A DNA stretch of 64,000 nt, from the NCBI RefSeq assembly GCF_037975245.1, contig NC_092579.1, positions 10,469,678 through 10,533,677 on the forward strand, read 5' to 3'. The notes beneath the pieces are model-generated. The model ran no database searches, was not told the origin of the DNA, and worked only from the letters and a program-made list of their open reading frames with translations. The DNA comes from Apostichopus japonicus (lineage: Eukaryota > Echinodermata > Holothuroidea > Aspidochirotida > Stichopodidae). How positions within the stretch are numbered: the first letter of the stretch is position 1; the number at the start of each line of letters is the position of its first letter. Made by a program: the position numbers and the translations under genes. Shown in pieces: positions 23,271-34,781 of this stretch.

Positions 23271-26085
23271 ATACTGGGTCATACTGGGTCATAATTTGTT
23301 ACAACTCTTGTAATCCTCCCTATGTAAAATGCTTAAAGATCGCGAGTTCAATCAGTCGACAGGAATTTGTGATTCTGTACGTGGTGGATTTGTACCGCAT
23401 GCGCTGTCCAATATGGATCATTTGGCTATGCTGCAAACACGCGATACTTATTCCACCAAACGACAAACAACTGCATACACAGTGTCTTGGTAATAGGCCT
23501 AAAACACGTTCGTATATGTATGCTGTTGTATAGCTGTAGCGTGTCAGAAAATGGTAAGTTTGAACCATTTTATTTTTATTTTAAGGCTCATTTGGGTGGT
23601 AGAACTTAGATGTAGTATGTGCAGTGAGCCTGTCGACGAACGGGGTGCCAATGTCACGTTGGCCTAATAAAGTGCGCTTGGGATCGTCCGGCCCGACCAT
23701 CTGGACAGCTATTGATAATGAGGCCTGTAGCATTGACCAGCTTCCATTGTCACGGGGCAACAAGTGCAAACGGTAATTTTCCGAAACGTGATACGTCAAA
23801 TTCACGAAATATTGGGCAACCCGACATGAATTTAGAAGGAGGGGGGGGGGGGAGTAGGGGACAACTTCCTAAACATAATATCGCAAGGGAAGCTTGGACA
23901 GATCGCATATTTGGTATGTAATTGTACCACAATAAAAAATACAAAAAGCCTAATATTGTGGGCGGAGGTCAATGGTCGTTTGAGTTCACCAAGGCTCAAG
24001 TTGTCAAAGTAAAAAAAAAAAAATGTTTTATACAATATTTCAACAAGGACAGATGTCATATTTAGTATGTTATCTATCTATCACATTTAGTACAAGGAGC
24101 CTGTTGTTGAGGTCAATGGTCATTTCCGGACAGCCTGTGTTATTGTGAATTTATTGTTTGTCACATGACACTGCTTTTCATTGTATGATTAAGATCAAGT
24201 TTGTTGCACACCCTCCATACCGCATTATGTAAGATGAAAGAAGAAAACTGCACATGTTACATTATCGAAACACGATGCATTTTTGCATTCTGGTTTTTTC
24301 ATTTAGGAGCCAATGGCTACTATTTTTCCCTTCTGTACAGCACTGGTTATTAATGTTGTTTACTGGGTGGAATAAACCAGATTAGACCTTAGTATGTGGT
24401 TCTTTGGGCCGGACAATATTTCGGTCCAAATCTCTTGGAAAACAAGGATCATCGGTTGTATATAATGTATTTCATTTATATACAAAATATACATGAAAAA
24501 TGAACGGAGAATATTTAATATTTCAATGACCAAGTGCATTTTGATCTCTGTTAGCAGATAACATAAAATAGGCCTACGAAAACTTTTTTACAAATGTCAC
24601 AATGTAATTTGATTATATACAACAATTCTAGAGGCCTAGATCAGTTTCTTGAATATTTGGCCCGAGAAATGTTTTCAGCGGCTACATTATTCAATATTTC
24701 CCTAGTATTATCTTTAAGACTATATAAGGCCATATGAGATACACACAGGATAGAAAATTTACTTAATATTCAGATCAGTATAGCAGTCTCACCTAAGGCT
24801 GAATACGTTGCTAGACAGATGAAGTGAATGCAGATACTCTGGAAATCTCAGAGTCAACACTGAAAATTTAATTGTGACAAGGTTGTACCATATTCAGAAC
24901 TAATGTCGTGCCAGTATCAATCTTAATGTGGATCTTCTGATCATAGGCATAAGGGACCGTTTTTACAAATTCGTGGCGGGTTGGGTCTGTGCCATGTTCC
25001 ACTTAACCTTAGTAATATAGGCCTACTGTCCGAAAATATATTAATCAGGTGGGATAGAGTAGAGAATAAAACATTGTTGATAAATAGCAAGTTAGTTAAT
25101 TTAATACCAGTAGCATCTTTCTGTAACAGATTTTATAGGAAAGCTTTAAGTCTTGCATATATTATATGAATGTATATGCATATGTGTGTGTATGTGTGCG
25201 TGTATGTATTTGTTTGTTTGTATGTATAATTTCTCTCCCTCCTACCTGTGACTCCAGATTGACGCCCCTGACCGTACCTAACATCACGAATGAATCAATC
25301 GTCTTGAAATCGCGCCGTTACAATTCAACATAATGTCCAATTCAGTATGTTAGTCCGGTCGGATATTCAGTAACCTAGGCGCGTGGTCGTTTGCTCTAAC
25401 GTTAGGCAATTGCTAAGGCGAAGGAAATACCACGCAATCGTAGGGTTTGACATTCGAATGCCTAGGACAATATTCGAAAGATTTTCTACATGTGCGAAAC
25501 TCTTCAGCATATCATGGACAAGGTAGGCCACTCTTACCTGTTCTACAACTTGGGAAAGTTAACTGATGAGAAAGGTCAGTGTCGTCTGCAGTAGAGTACT
25601 TGTAACCTTGGTAACCGTGCAATACAGGCGTACCGTAGCCGGTTATTTGACCACAAAAGTAACATTTATTTCAGCAAAACGTTCACTATTTCTGCATCAT
25701 AGATTTATGTTCATGCTTTTTATGTAAGTAAGGATGATTTAATCTACCTATTTATGTTTAGAACAATTCTTCTGTAATTAGTTTGACGAAATGGATCGTT
25801 GATCTAAGAAATTATTGCAAGAAGTTAGTAAAAATGTATCAGTCTTTTTAACAGTAGGGGCGTTTATGGGAGAGGAGCTGTTTTTAACGGAATTTTTGCG
25901 CAGGCATCCTTGCTGCCAGTAAGTGGCCGTCACAAAACAAAATTTAATCGTAAGCAGGTTATATAATTAAAATTGAAAAGAATATAATAGTTCTATGTTC
26001 GTTTTTTATTTGTCCATTTGTATTAACACACCAATATTGAACCGCTTCTACTATATTACTAGAGCTATCGTAATAATAGTTTTGT
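23271..26085. other. Intergenic stretch without recognised gene
   Basis: AT-rich sequence with poly-G at about 23841-23852, a (TG)n stretch at about 25180-25230 and no open frame with a known motif. Nothing else was supported. Confidence 0.5.
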
Positions 26086-26490
26086 AAAGATATGAGGGGG
26101 TGCAAACAATAAATGATCAGGCACCTATACCCACCCATTTGAACTCGATCGGACTTACGGTTTAGGAGGAGTTCGCGACACACTCTTTCGGGCAAGTTAG
26201 GCCAATTAAACCTCAGTTGACCTTTGACACCGACCACTGACATTTAAATCTCCCCCATTTTAAAATTTGTCTTATCATTTTCTACATATCGTGTTGTTAA
26301 ATGCCTTTTTTTTACAAGTTGACAAGCAGAAAATTGCTAAAAGCCAATTTTAAGGTTTCTGACCATTACGCAAGCACGACTTTACATGGTAAGACACCTA
26401 CCCACCAATTTTGAAATTGATCGGACTTACTGTTTAGGAGGAGTTTGCGACAATCATTTTCACTCACTCACACACACACACCCTCACTTT
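26086..26490. repeat. Two diverged direct repeats (GATCGGACTTAC block)
   Basis: CACCTATACCCACCCATTTG...GATCGGACTTACGGTTTAGGAGGAGTTCGCGACA at about 26121-26180 recurs at about 26390-26450. The second copy is followed by a CACACACA run and CTTTCTGATGTGGGG. A related block (CCCACCAAGTTTGAAGAAAATCGG) occurs at 57390. It is a dispersed repeat of unknown class. Confidence 0.65.
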
Positions 26491-26587
26491 CTGATGTGGG
26501 GTGAAGCACAGTGTCCATGATCTACCTATACATTACATGTAGGTAGATGAGATAATGATATACACCACATGCATGAACGAACGTGTA

Positions 26588-27028
26588 TGGCAAGCCATGT
26601 GGGACAAACACTGCATAATATATCAGCGTATTAATCGTAATTTATACGCGTATTAATTGGAATATATACGCGTATATATTATTAGCCAATCATATGGCCC
26701 AAATATATCCGCGTATTAATTCGAATATATACACGTATTAATTCGAATATATACACGTATTAAATACAATACATATGGGGATTAAATAGAATACATATGG
26801 GGATTAAATCCAATATATGCACGGATTAATTAGAATATACACGAAAACACATTTCCGCTCTTGGTGTGTACATATACCAACGATAAATGTTTTGGCGGGC
26901 TAGCGAGATCGCTTCATAAAGCGAAACTTTACACATGTACAACACATATGATATTCGAATTAATACGCGTATATATTCGAATTAATACGCTGATATATTA
27001 TGCGGTGTTTGTCCCACATGGCTTGCCA
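26588..27028. mobile_element. 441-bp MITE with 48-bp TIRs and TA target site
   Basis: TGGCAAGCCATGTGGGACAA starts at 26588 and its reverse complement ends at 27028. The inverted repeat continues for about 48 bp with one mismatch through ATATATCAGCGTATTAAT. TA dinucleotides flank both ends (26586-26587 and 27029-27030), the target site of Tc1/mariner-type elements. The interior is built of many palindromic ATATACGCGTATTAATT units, so the single strand could fold over most of its length. No coding sequence. Confidence 0.85.
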
Positions 27029-27117
27029 TAAACGTGTTCAGAATGCTGCATTGACGGAGTGGTGCAAAAATCATGGGGCTCTCCAGCATGTTAACGAAGG
27101 GCGTTGTCATAAGTATG

Positions 27118-27144
27118 TACACAGAGCCGTATATAGCGGCTCTG
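27118..27144. other. Short perfect hairpin
   Basis: CACAGAGCCG, a 7-base loop TATATAG and CGGCTCTGTG form a 10-bp perfect stem just outside the MITE. No poly-T or other terminator context. The function is unknown. Confidence 0.6.
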
Positions 27145-28435
27145 TGCGTACGCATATGCAAATATGTGCGTACGTTGTAATTTTTGACAGATCTCAAAGA
27201 AATCAAAGTTGCTGGTAACATTATTATATAACAATTACCGCAATGTACATATTTTGGAAAGGTTAACCAATGTCGAGCAAAGACTTTAAAGAACCTAATG
27301 CAGCGATTGTTTTACCATATTTTTGGGTATCATATGTTTGATATTTTATTGTGTACAGATAATCAAGGTGATTTAAAGCTTCTTTGTCCAGAATTCTTTT
27401 AAATTATTCCTCCTCCCATCTCCTTCCAATAAATTAACAATAATGTTGATACCGTAATAAAATAACGAGCAAAGGATATCAATTTCATTCTTGGGCAGAC
27501 TACCTTGTCCATGGCTTATACAAATACATGATTCACCACAAAGACCACCTATAGTTGTGATTGTACATGATAAGCAAATGCAGGCGTACTTATATACTCG
27601 TAATGACGTCCGTATTCGGGTACACTTTTAAACAATTTTTCTCGGTACTTTGTACTTTGTACTCGCATTCGGAAAATCCATCTTTCATTTAAATTCATAA
27701 CTTAATCTTCATCTTGATATATGGATGTTATTTGCAACACATGCCTACAAAAACTGTATGGCAAGTTGTTAATTCAATCACACCCTAATATCAGCCTCGA
27801 CATTATTGTAAATTGTTCACAAAATAAAATAAATAAGAGGATTAGGGGGAGGCATTAAACCCAACTTCCTCTCCTGCAATGGATCCATCGCAACGTTTCA
27901 CAATAGAAAGAAAGTTTCAGTCAGATCTGGTCATTATACTGTTCCTGCAGTAGGCTATACTCTGACAAAACAAAGATGGTATGAAAAATTGTACCAATTA
28001 TTAGTACCGGACTGGTTGCTGGGGGTTGGTATAAGCACCCCAGCCTTGGCCCCTGAATCATCAATTTGAAATTAAAATAGAAAAAAAAATGGAAAAACTT
28101 GTCAGATTTCCTTTTTTTCACCTTTTTTTTTTATTGTTTCTATTTCGTAGCTAATATGGGCCTGTCCCGTCCCCACCCTCACCCCATCTGAATCATCTGC
28201 TACTGTGATCTTTGGAGTTGTTGTCCCAACAAGATATGTCCCTCCAAGGTGAAGAATATTACACCCATACATATGTCATATTGAATTACCACTATGCATT
28301 ACATCAGTAAAAATAACTAAAACTATAAATCAGCATCACATTCTTTGCACTTGGCCGACCTGAAAATTTATGAATTTGTTTGCCCACAGTGCAGAGGCGA
28401 ACCTTCAATGTGTGTAAAACTTACCCACATGTCCG
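27145..28435. other. Intergenic stretch without recognised gene
   Basis: AT-rich sequence with T-rich runs near 28090-28135. The start of the 28345 open frame has no family signature before the Copia match begins at about 28440. Confidence 0.5.
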
Positions 28436-28439
28436 ACAC

Positions 28440-29264
28440 TACAAATTATAAAAGGTCATTACGAGTAGTACATATAACAACTCCCTTGGCGTTCTCCAAC
28501 AACATAAACATCTTGGCCTATACAGCATTCCACGGCCGGACTGTTCATCAGATGGATGTCAAAACTGCCTACCTGCATGCTCCTATTGATGAAGAAATCT
28601 ATTTAGAGCAACCAGAAGGCTTTGAAGTTTTATCAAACACAGGAGAAAAGTTGGTATATAAGTTAAAGAAATCACTGTATTGGTTAAAACAGTCCGGTAG
28701 AAATTGGAATAAAGTATTACATGAGAACCTTGTTTAAAATGGTTTTGTTCAATTTCATCAGATCATTGTGATTAGAAGAAGCAGATAAAACTTGAAATGA
28801 TTATAGTCATTACTTTGGTTGATGATCTGATTATGGCAGCTAGAAACACACACTTCGTAGATCATTTCAAGGAAGTTATGCAGAAGACATTTAGAATGAA
28901 AGACTTGGGTAAGATATCATATTTTCGTGGTATCCATTTTGAGCAAAAAGAGGGAGAAATCAAGATGAACGTTAAGCCTAGATCCACTCCATGTGAACAG
29001 AAATTGGAATTTAACAGTAGTGAAGCTGTTGATCCAAATAATGATCGTGAAATAGTTGGAAGTTTGATACCATGACATGCACTAGACCAGACCTGCGTTG
29101 GTAGTAGTTGTCACAGCATTTGTCAGAACCTAAACCAGAGAACATGAAAACTGTTCTAAGGTATCTAAAAGGTACAATTGATCACAAATTATGCATAAAG
29201 AAATCAAGTCAATCCTTAAGGTTACTTGCTTACAGTGATTCAGATTGGGCATCTTCAGTGGAGG
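28440..29264 (+). pseudogene. Copia-type pol relic, reverse transcriptase part
   Basis: The plus-strand frame reads HQMDVKTAYLHAPIDEEIYL then LVYKLKKSLYWLKQS (RT palm entry), and after a break ITLVDDLIMAA (the YVDD-type catalytic block with Thr-Leu before Val-Asp-Asp) and FRMKDLGKISYF. A deletion removes the segment after GEIKMN. Further frames give RPDLRW, LKGTIDHKL and SDSDWASSVE, leading into RNase H. The sequence stops abruptly at 29264, where a hAT-type element has inserted, and resumes in frame at 32037. The 5' half of the element and the 5' LTR are absent. Confidence 0.85.
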
Positions 29265-29299
29265 CAGGGGTGTCAATCTGATTTGAAACGTGGGGGGGG

Positions 29300-29440
29300 G
29301 GGACGTCATCGATTCGAGCACACCGGCCGTAAGTACTATCTAAGCGGAGCGCCACCATCGGTTGGCGCCCAGCGTACCAAAAAAATTTCAGATTTCAATA
29401 CCTGCCAGATCGCTAGAGATGGCACTTGCCAGGCTGGATA
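29300..29440 (-). repeat. Copy of dispersed GC-rich repeat block
   Basis: On the minus strand it carries GGTACGCTGGGCGCCAACCG and GGCGCTCCGCTTAGATAGTA, the same blocks as at 11741-11784 and 12074-12117, and part of the flanking sequence. This links the hAT-type insertion here to the element at 11.1-12.2 kb. Confidence 0.7.
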
Positions 29441-29776
29441 GCAGCCATCTAGTTGCGTGATTTCGGGAGAAAATACAAATTACTCACTCAGGAAATCTGA
29501 AATAAAAGTTCATGCGACCTTAATTTTTGGTGGATTATTTCTTTTATTAGTGATTCCAATTGACATGAACATTAGAACCCAGTGCAAGTTGACAAATGAT
29601 GCGGCGAACTGGAACCCCAGCCCCATTTTGCCCTATGTTTCAGGATAGAATACCCCTCATATGTTCGAACCCATGACAACTAAAAATCTGTGAATACATT
29701 TACTTCGAAATGGGCACATTATATTGCACCAAGTCGGTAAAGGAATGACCCCAGGGCCTCAGACATAGGCCTATAG

Positions 29777-30133
29777 CAGGGGTGGGCAACCTTTTTGAAT
29801 GAATGGGCCAGATTCTATGAGTGAAAGATTGACAGGGCCGCACCTAACCAACGACCTGCTGTTGATTTCAAACATTTGCTTCCAAGGACGTTCAAGCATA
29901 TTGGTGTGCACTAATCTGTATTCACAAAAGCATAATGTCAATACAGTCCAGTTGATAATAAATGGTGATAATAGCATCATTAGTGTAGATAAATTCTAAG
30001 CAGCTATAGTCGTTTTTTTTGTGATGATGTAAAATAGATATATTTTTTCCTTTTTTTTGAGACATCTCATGGGGCGGCAAAAAATCACTGGCGGGCCGCA
30101 TGTGGCCCGCGGGCCGTAGGTTGCCCACCCCTG
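29777..30133. mobile_element. 357-bp hAT MITE with perfect TIRs and TSD
   Basis: CAGGGGTGGGCAACCT at 29777 is mirrored exactly by AGGTTGCCCACCCCTG ending at 30133. GCCTATAG flanks both sides (29769-29776 and 30134-30141), a perfect 8-bp target duplication. Internal GGGCCGCA / TGTGGCCCGCGGGCC blocks are typical of hAT (Charlie-like) MITEs. It has no open frame of its own and lies inside the larger hAT-type insertion. Confidence 0.95.
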
Positions 30134-30141
30134 GCCTATAG

Positions 30142-31457
30142 GAACGATGTCCCAAAATGTCCCCGGACATAAAGGCGAAGGAAGCTACCCGCCGCGACTG
30201 CATGCGAGTTTCTCGACTTGCCGTTCTGGTAGTCATACCACAAAATGGTGCATTTCTTCATACGCCATTATAAATAAGTTAAATAACCACCTAATTAGGC
30301 ACAGCCCAGATCCGAGTTCGTATAGTGAGCTTAGCGCAAATTTGACTAAAAGTCTTCATACGCCAGCATGTTAAACCACCAATGAATTTTAATGCCACCC
30401 ATGACACACTTCCAATGGGACTGTGTCAGTTTAAATGTTTTGCTAGGTCTACGAGAATACATTTCTATCAAATTTGAAACAATGATAGCAAGACAAATCA
30501 CTTTAATTATGTTTTCAGGACTTCACACATGCGCAAGTTACCTCGATTGCTAGGTGGATCTACATCTGGTAATCGGGTGAATTCTGTTTGAAGCGTACTA
30601 TGTAACCACCGTGTACACAGGGATGTAGCTAAGGCCTTATGATTGGGGAGGGGGGGGGTGTAGTGGCTGAAAAATCCAACTGGATGGGTTTTGAAGCCAG
30701 AAAATTCTGACTGCTGCTTTGTACCCCCCCCCCACCCTCGCGCTACTTGTCAACGATACGGTCAGTGCCGTCAGATACCCAATCTTTCGCGACTGCACTT
30801 TTGTTCCGAACGTTTTTTGCGATACATTTGTACGCACTGGCACTCATTTCACAAACTTATTAGCCCCACCACCCCCACCCCCCAACCACGTATTTTTGTG
30901 AAATTCGGGCAATATGCTTATAACTTTTCAGGCACCTACTGGAAAAGAAAGATAATTTGCAATGTGTTTTTCAGTCTTTAAACTTACATAAATATTACCA
31001 TTAATATTGTAACGACTTCCTCAATAATTCTAACCAATATGGAAGGGTAATAAGGCGGAAAATGATGGTATGTTATTTGCATGCGATGTTAAAACCGACG
31101 CATGTCTATATGATATGCACATTAACATGTGAATAAATTTTGGATATATTTTCCGGCAGGTCGTTACAACCCAACCCCCCCCCCCCTCCCCCCGCCATAT
31201 CAAATTGGGCTTCTACGCCTATGACGGTAGTTCTATTAGGCATTTGTTTTTTTGTGGAGTAAACTCCGGTATCACAGAGCAGCAAGGTAACATCGGATGC
31301 GCTGCCACGGAATATGCTCCCTATTTCATTTCCCCAATATTAGGGAACGGGCACCGTCTTTGAAACACCGTCTACAACTAAACAACAACTATTTAAAAGC
31401 TTTGGCTCTAACTATGAAGTGCTGTCTCTTATGATAATGACGGAGCGCACTAGTTTT
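30142..31457. other. Remaining interior of the hAT-type insertion
   Basis: No coding match. It has poly-G/C-rich patches at 30640-30660, 30723-30735 and 31178-31195. CAGGGATGTAGCTAAGG (~30619) and the reverse of CATAGGCGTAGAAGCCC (~31205-31222) look like ends of one or more further DNA-transposon fragments without clear duplications. Confidence 0.45.
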
Positions 31458-31964
31458 CTACTGGAATCGCCTGAAGATGCGGCGTCTGTAATCCAAGGAA
31501 CCAACGAACTTCTCTGTTAACTCCTCAGGCTTCAACTTGGCTAGACGTTCGCGGTGAATATGGCCCACCATCACATGGTTCAGCCTCTGTTGAGTCATGG
31601 TGTTCCGTAGCCATGTCTTCAAACGCCTCAAAGCACTAAAAGATCTCTCGGCTTCCATCGAACTGGCGGAGGGGACGAGGAGCAACCGCAAGAGAGCTTC
31701 GACTTAACCAAACATAGCCCGTACCGCTGGATTCATCGACTTGAATATTTGTCTATACCCTTTAACCGACGACGACTGGAACTGGCCTCGAAAGAAAGGC
31801 AGACTAAGCTTAAGATTGTCGGAGAGCTCAGGATACCAACTCACCAGATCTGGATGGAATTCTCTATTCAGCAACATTGAGTGATATTCGATGATATGAA
31901 TCCTCAGATGTATAAGCCCTAACCAAATAGACACTACTCTTTCTCCAAATGTGTAGGGGGACAT
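31458..31964 (-). pseudogene. hAT transposase C-terminal fragment
   Basis: The minus-strand frame ends with SSMEAERSFSALRRLKTWLR, NTMTQQRLNHVMVGHIH and KPEELTEKFV, the conserved hAT C-terminal dimerisation domain (A-E-R-x-F-S-x-L-x-x-x-K-x-x-R, then L-x-x-L/M). Upstream in the same frame lies FRGQFQSSSVKGYRQIF...NPAVRAMFG. One in-frame TAA (31701-31703) separates the two parts. The catalytic core and BED finger are missing: only about 70 bases separate this fragment from the element's right end. Confidence 0.9.
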
Positions 31965-32036
31965 TTGATATTGTGTCCCTCACCCATCGAAATGTGAGGG
32001 GGCGTGTCCCCCCGTCCCCCCTGGATTACGCCCATA

Positions 32037-32463
32037 AGTGGAGGACAGAAGAAGTACAATTGGTTATTGTTTTAGTTTGACTGGGGATGGTCCACTTGTT
32101 TCATGGAAATCTAAGAGGCAACCCACAGTTGCATTATCCAATTGTGAGGCTGAATACATGGCATCGGCAGCTACAACACAAGGAAGTTTTTTCTTAACTC
32201 AGTTGTTGAATGGTATGGACAAGAAAAGTTATGACTGTACTAATATTCTTGGAGATAACCAAGGTACTATCTCATTGAGTAAAGATCCTGTACAAAGATC
32301 AAAACACATTGACGCTAAGTATCATATTATTCCTACAATGGTCAATGAGGGTTAGGTTAACATTATACATTGCCCAACAGAGGACATGGTTGCAGATAAT
32401 TCTACAAAACCAGCAACAAACTCAAAGATCAACAAGTTCAAGCGATTCCTGGTTGGTAACTGA
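32037..32463 (+). pseudogene. Copia-type RNase H domain, C-terminal part of pol
   Basis: Continues the frame broken at 29264: DRRSTIGYCF, VSWKSKRQPTVALSNCEAEY (Ser-Trp-Lys-Ser and Glu-Ala-Glu-Tyr of Copia RNase H), GDNQGTISLS and KHIDAKYH. One in-frame TAG at 32354-32356 interrupts it, and the same frame continues to ADNSTKP and a TGA at 32461-32463. Confidence 0.88.
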
Positions 32464-32560
32464 TGTATTTAACATTGAACACTCTGAACACAAGAAGTTA
32501 CTTTATATGCATATTGCTGTAAAGTAATTTTCATACCATGATGTTTATTATTATGAGAGC

Positions 32561-32720
32561 AAGTGGGGGTGTTAGTTCTGTGCTCCCAAGCCACGTGTTT
32601 TTGTCACACTAGTAACGTTAAAATATACACAAGTTCGGTGGTTGATTCTATCGGAGCAATAAGAGTTTAGTCGTTTCTGTGTCACTTCTAAATCTTTTAA
32701 AATCGCCGCACTTTCGATGT
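32561..32720 (+). other. Polypurine tract and probable start of Copia 3' LTR
   Basis: AAGTGGGGG at 32561-32569 is a polypurine tract at the expected place about 100 bases after the pol stop, and TGTTAG at 32570 would begin the 3' LTR. No 5' LTR is present to confirm it and the LTR end was not located. Confidence 0.5.
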
Positions 32721-34480
32721 AACGATGCAGATCAAACAATTAGCTAAATTTAGCCTATAGCCTATTACAAGCCTACAGTTGGCCACTGCGTAATAAAATA
32801 CAGGAGTGTCACGAACCGTATGTACAACGACGACGACATCGTCATCCTTTATTTGATACGTCATACGTCATAAGTTGTTGCACAAACAGCATGTTATGAA
32901 GCTATAAGCTAGCAATCGTACGTGATACGCGCTTTCTATAAATAATTATTACACGGCTAAATACACTGCGATAACGATCTTTGTTTTTAGGCCACTGCAC
33001 ATCTTGCTGTCTTACAAAATATGAAAGTTTATATTGCCCATCAGTTAAATTCGTCAAATGTATTAAAGTCCAGACATTGGACAATAAACAAAAATCATCC
33101 TGGAAAAATTGTTAATAAGCACTATGTTTGTCTTTCTGATATAATATGTAAATGAATTCAAAAAGGAAACAAAATCTGCTGATAATATGATAATGATGAA
33201 ACTGGTAAAACGTTGCACCAGATCGCATCTAAGGACCTTCAATTGTTAAAAAATTTCTGAAAGGGGACACCCTTACACCCGTCCCCCATATTAATCGCAA
33301 ACTGTGCCCCCCCCCTTGCAATTTCCTGGTTACGTTGCTGTAAGGTTGTGATTATAACTAGTACTTATGCATTTTTGTATTTGGTTGACTGGGCCATGGG
33401 TGACCCTACACGCCCTGTATCCGCGCATGATTGTGTAAAAACACTCTGCAGCCTATGCGAAACAACATAAGGCAATGTTCGTCAGAATAGTCTTTATCTC
33501 CCTTTGGTTCTTTTGTGTACTAGGGCAACTTATGTCGACTAGACAACAATGTAATGTCATATTGAAGTATGCTGTTCAATAAATCTGGCATGATTTGCTT
33601 GTAACCTGAAAGGGGGAAAAGGTAATTTTCGTCTTTACTGATGTAAACTCACGGTGAGGCTATTGAATGAGCAAACCAGCATAAGCAATCAAAACAAATT
33701 TGCAAAGTACTTTGTTTATGTATCTTCACTGTAAGGATTCATTAAAAGAGGTAGCGAAATTGAAAGGTGCATGTTTAGTAATGTAATACCCATTAAAAGA
33801 AATGAAAATGAAAAGTATAGTTATCTTTTACTGAAGCAATGGAGTGAAAAGTAGTTATCTTTTACTGACGCAATGGAGTGAAAAGTAGTTATCTTTTACT
33901 GACGCAATGGAGTGAAAAGTAGTTATCTTTTACTGACGCAATGGAGGAAGTGTAAGTGAAATGAATTCTTTGTATGTATTGCAATTATCACAGATGTTTA
34001 TGTTATCTTTAGCTAAATCACATTAGGATATGTGTCGAAAACATGTTTCAGTTCTAACTATGATTTGGCCAAAAATACATTCCTTGGATAAAAAACTGTA
34101 AGATGTTATTCCCAGACGACGAAGAGGGCTTAATTAAATGATTTTTTTTCCAATATCTGACCATGTTAGTATATTTGGGAATTATACAGACCCCAATTGG
34201 GTGACATAATGTTTGATATACTTTAAATATATTAATAAAAGTTTGCGGTTCACATAAAGTCTGTCAGCCGCATTCTTTGATGTCGTATCGGAAAAGTTTT
34301 CCTGTTCAGCTACGCACAAATATGTTTATATGGAACTGACAAACACCCCAATTAGGCTAACACCGACACAAGTGAAGACTTCGGAAGGTTGAAAACAACT
34401 TTTGATCGAAACAAATTTTTCAGATGCCACTTACGAGACTCCGTAGAATATTGAAAGCAGTTTTCAGCTCACAACGTAAA
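32721..34480. other. Intergenic stretch upstream of the first Ig locus
   Basis: No gene was recognised. It includes a G/C-run transposon-end fragment near 33265-33345 and the 34-bp tandem repeat at 33811-33946. The promoter of the downstream Ig gene should lie in the distal part, but no clear TATA box or initiator could be chosen. Confidence 0.45.
33811..33946. repeat. 34-bp minisatellite, 4 copies
   Basis: GTAGTTATCTTTTACTGACG followed by CAATGGAGTGAAAA repeats four times. The first copy differs slightly (GTATAG..., GAAGC) and the others are identical. It lies about 650 bases upstream of the Ig signal-peptide exon. Confidence 0.95.
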
Positions 34481-34579
34481 GACTTTAATTAATTGCCGCA
34501 TGCAGGAGCCTTAATAAGGAGGGGTGTCTGTACTTACCGTATACAAAAGGCTAAGAAGAAACACGTCGCCAGTGCAACG

Positions 34580-34658
34580 ATGATTTTTGGTACATTAATC
34601 ATGGCGGGCATATTGTTCTTTATTGGAACACTTGCCTTACAGCCATCAGAGGCATCGG
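34580..34658 (+). CDS. Ig gene 1, signal-peptide exon
   Basis: The first exon of an immunoglobulin-superfamily gene. The frame from ATG 34580 reads MIFGTLIMAGILFFIGTLAL and then QPSEAS. The hydrophobic core and small residues before the end are those of a cleavable secretory signal peptide. It ends at GGCATCGG|GTAAGC, leaving phase 1 (one base of the next codon). That matches the phase-1 entry of the Ig exon at 34782, so the splice joins in frame. An in-frame ATG at 34493 would add a basic 29-residue leader; 34580 is preferred because the hydrophobic core starts right after it. The 5' UTR and promoter are not defined. Confidence 0.75.
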
Positions 34659-34781
34659 GTAAGCAAAAATATTTGTGTTCATAATATCTTTTTGATTTAT
34701 GTACTGTATAGTGAACGTTTTGGAACGCGTCTGTGTTATGTCGATGTTAACGAGTTTCTACCGAAGTCATTTCTCTTCTAG

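Larger units (their letters stand above)
29265..32036. mobile_element. hAT-type insertion inside Copia pol, 8-bp TSD
   Basis: AGTGGAGG at 29257-29264 is repeated exactly at 32037-32044. If the 2,772-bp insert is removed together with one duplicate, the Copia frame runs SVE-DRR without a gap. The left end is CAGGGGTGTCAATCTG and the reverse complement of the right end is TATGGGCGTAATCCAG, weakly matching inverted repeats. The insert carries the C-terminal part of a hAT transposase on the minus strand (31458-31964), a nested 357-bp MITE and several G-rich patches. It is a deleted, inactive copy. Confidence 0.85.

Noticed and set aside
26086-27145. CRISPR-like array from the repeated ACGCGTATTAATT units
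   Set aside because: Units are palindromic, irregularly spaced and enclosed by long TIRs in a eukaryotic context; a MITE explains them.
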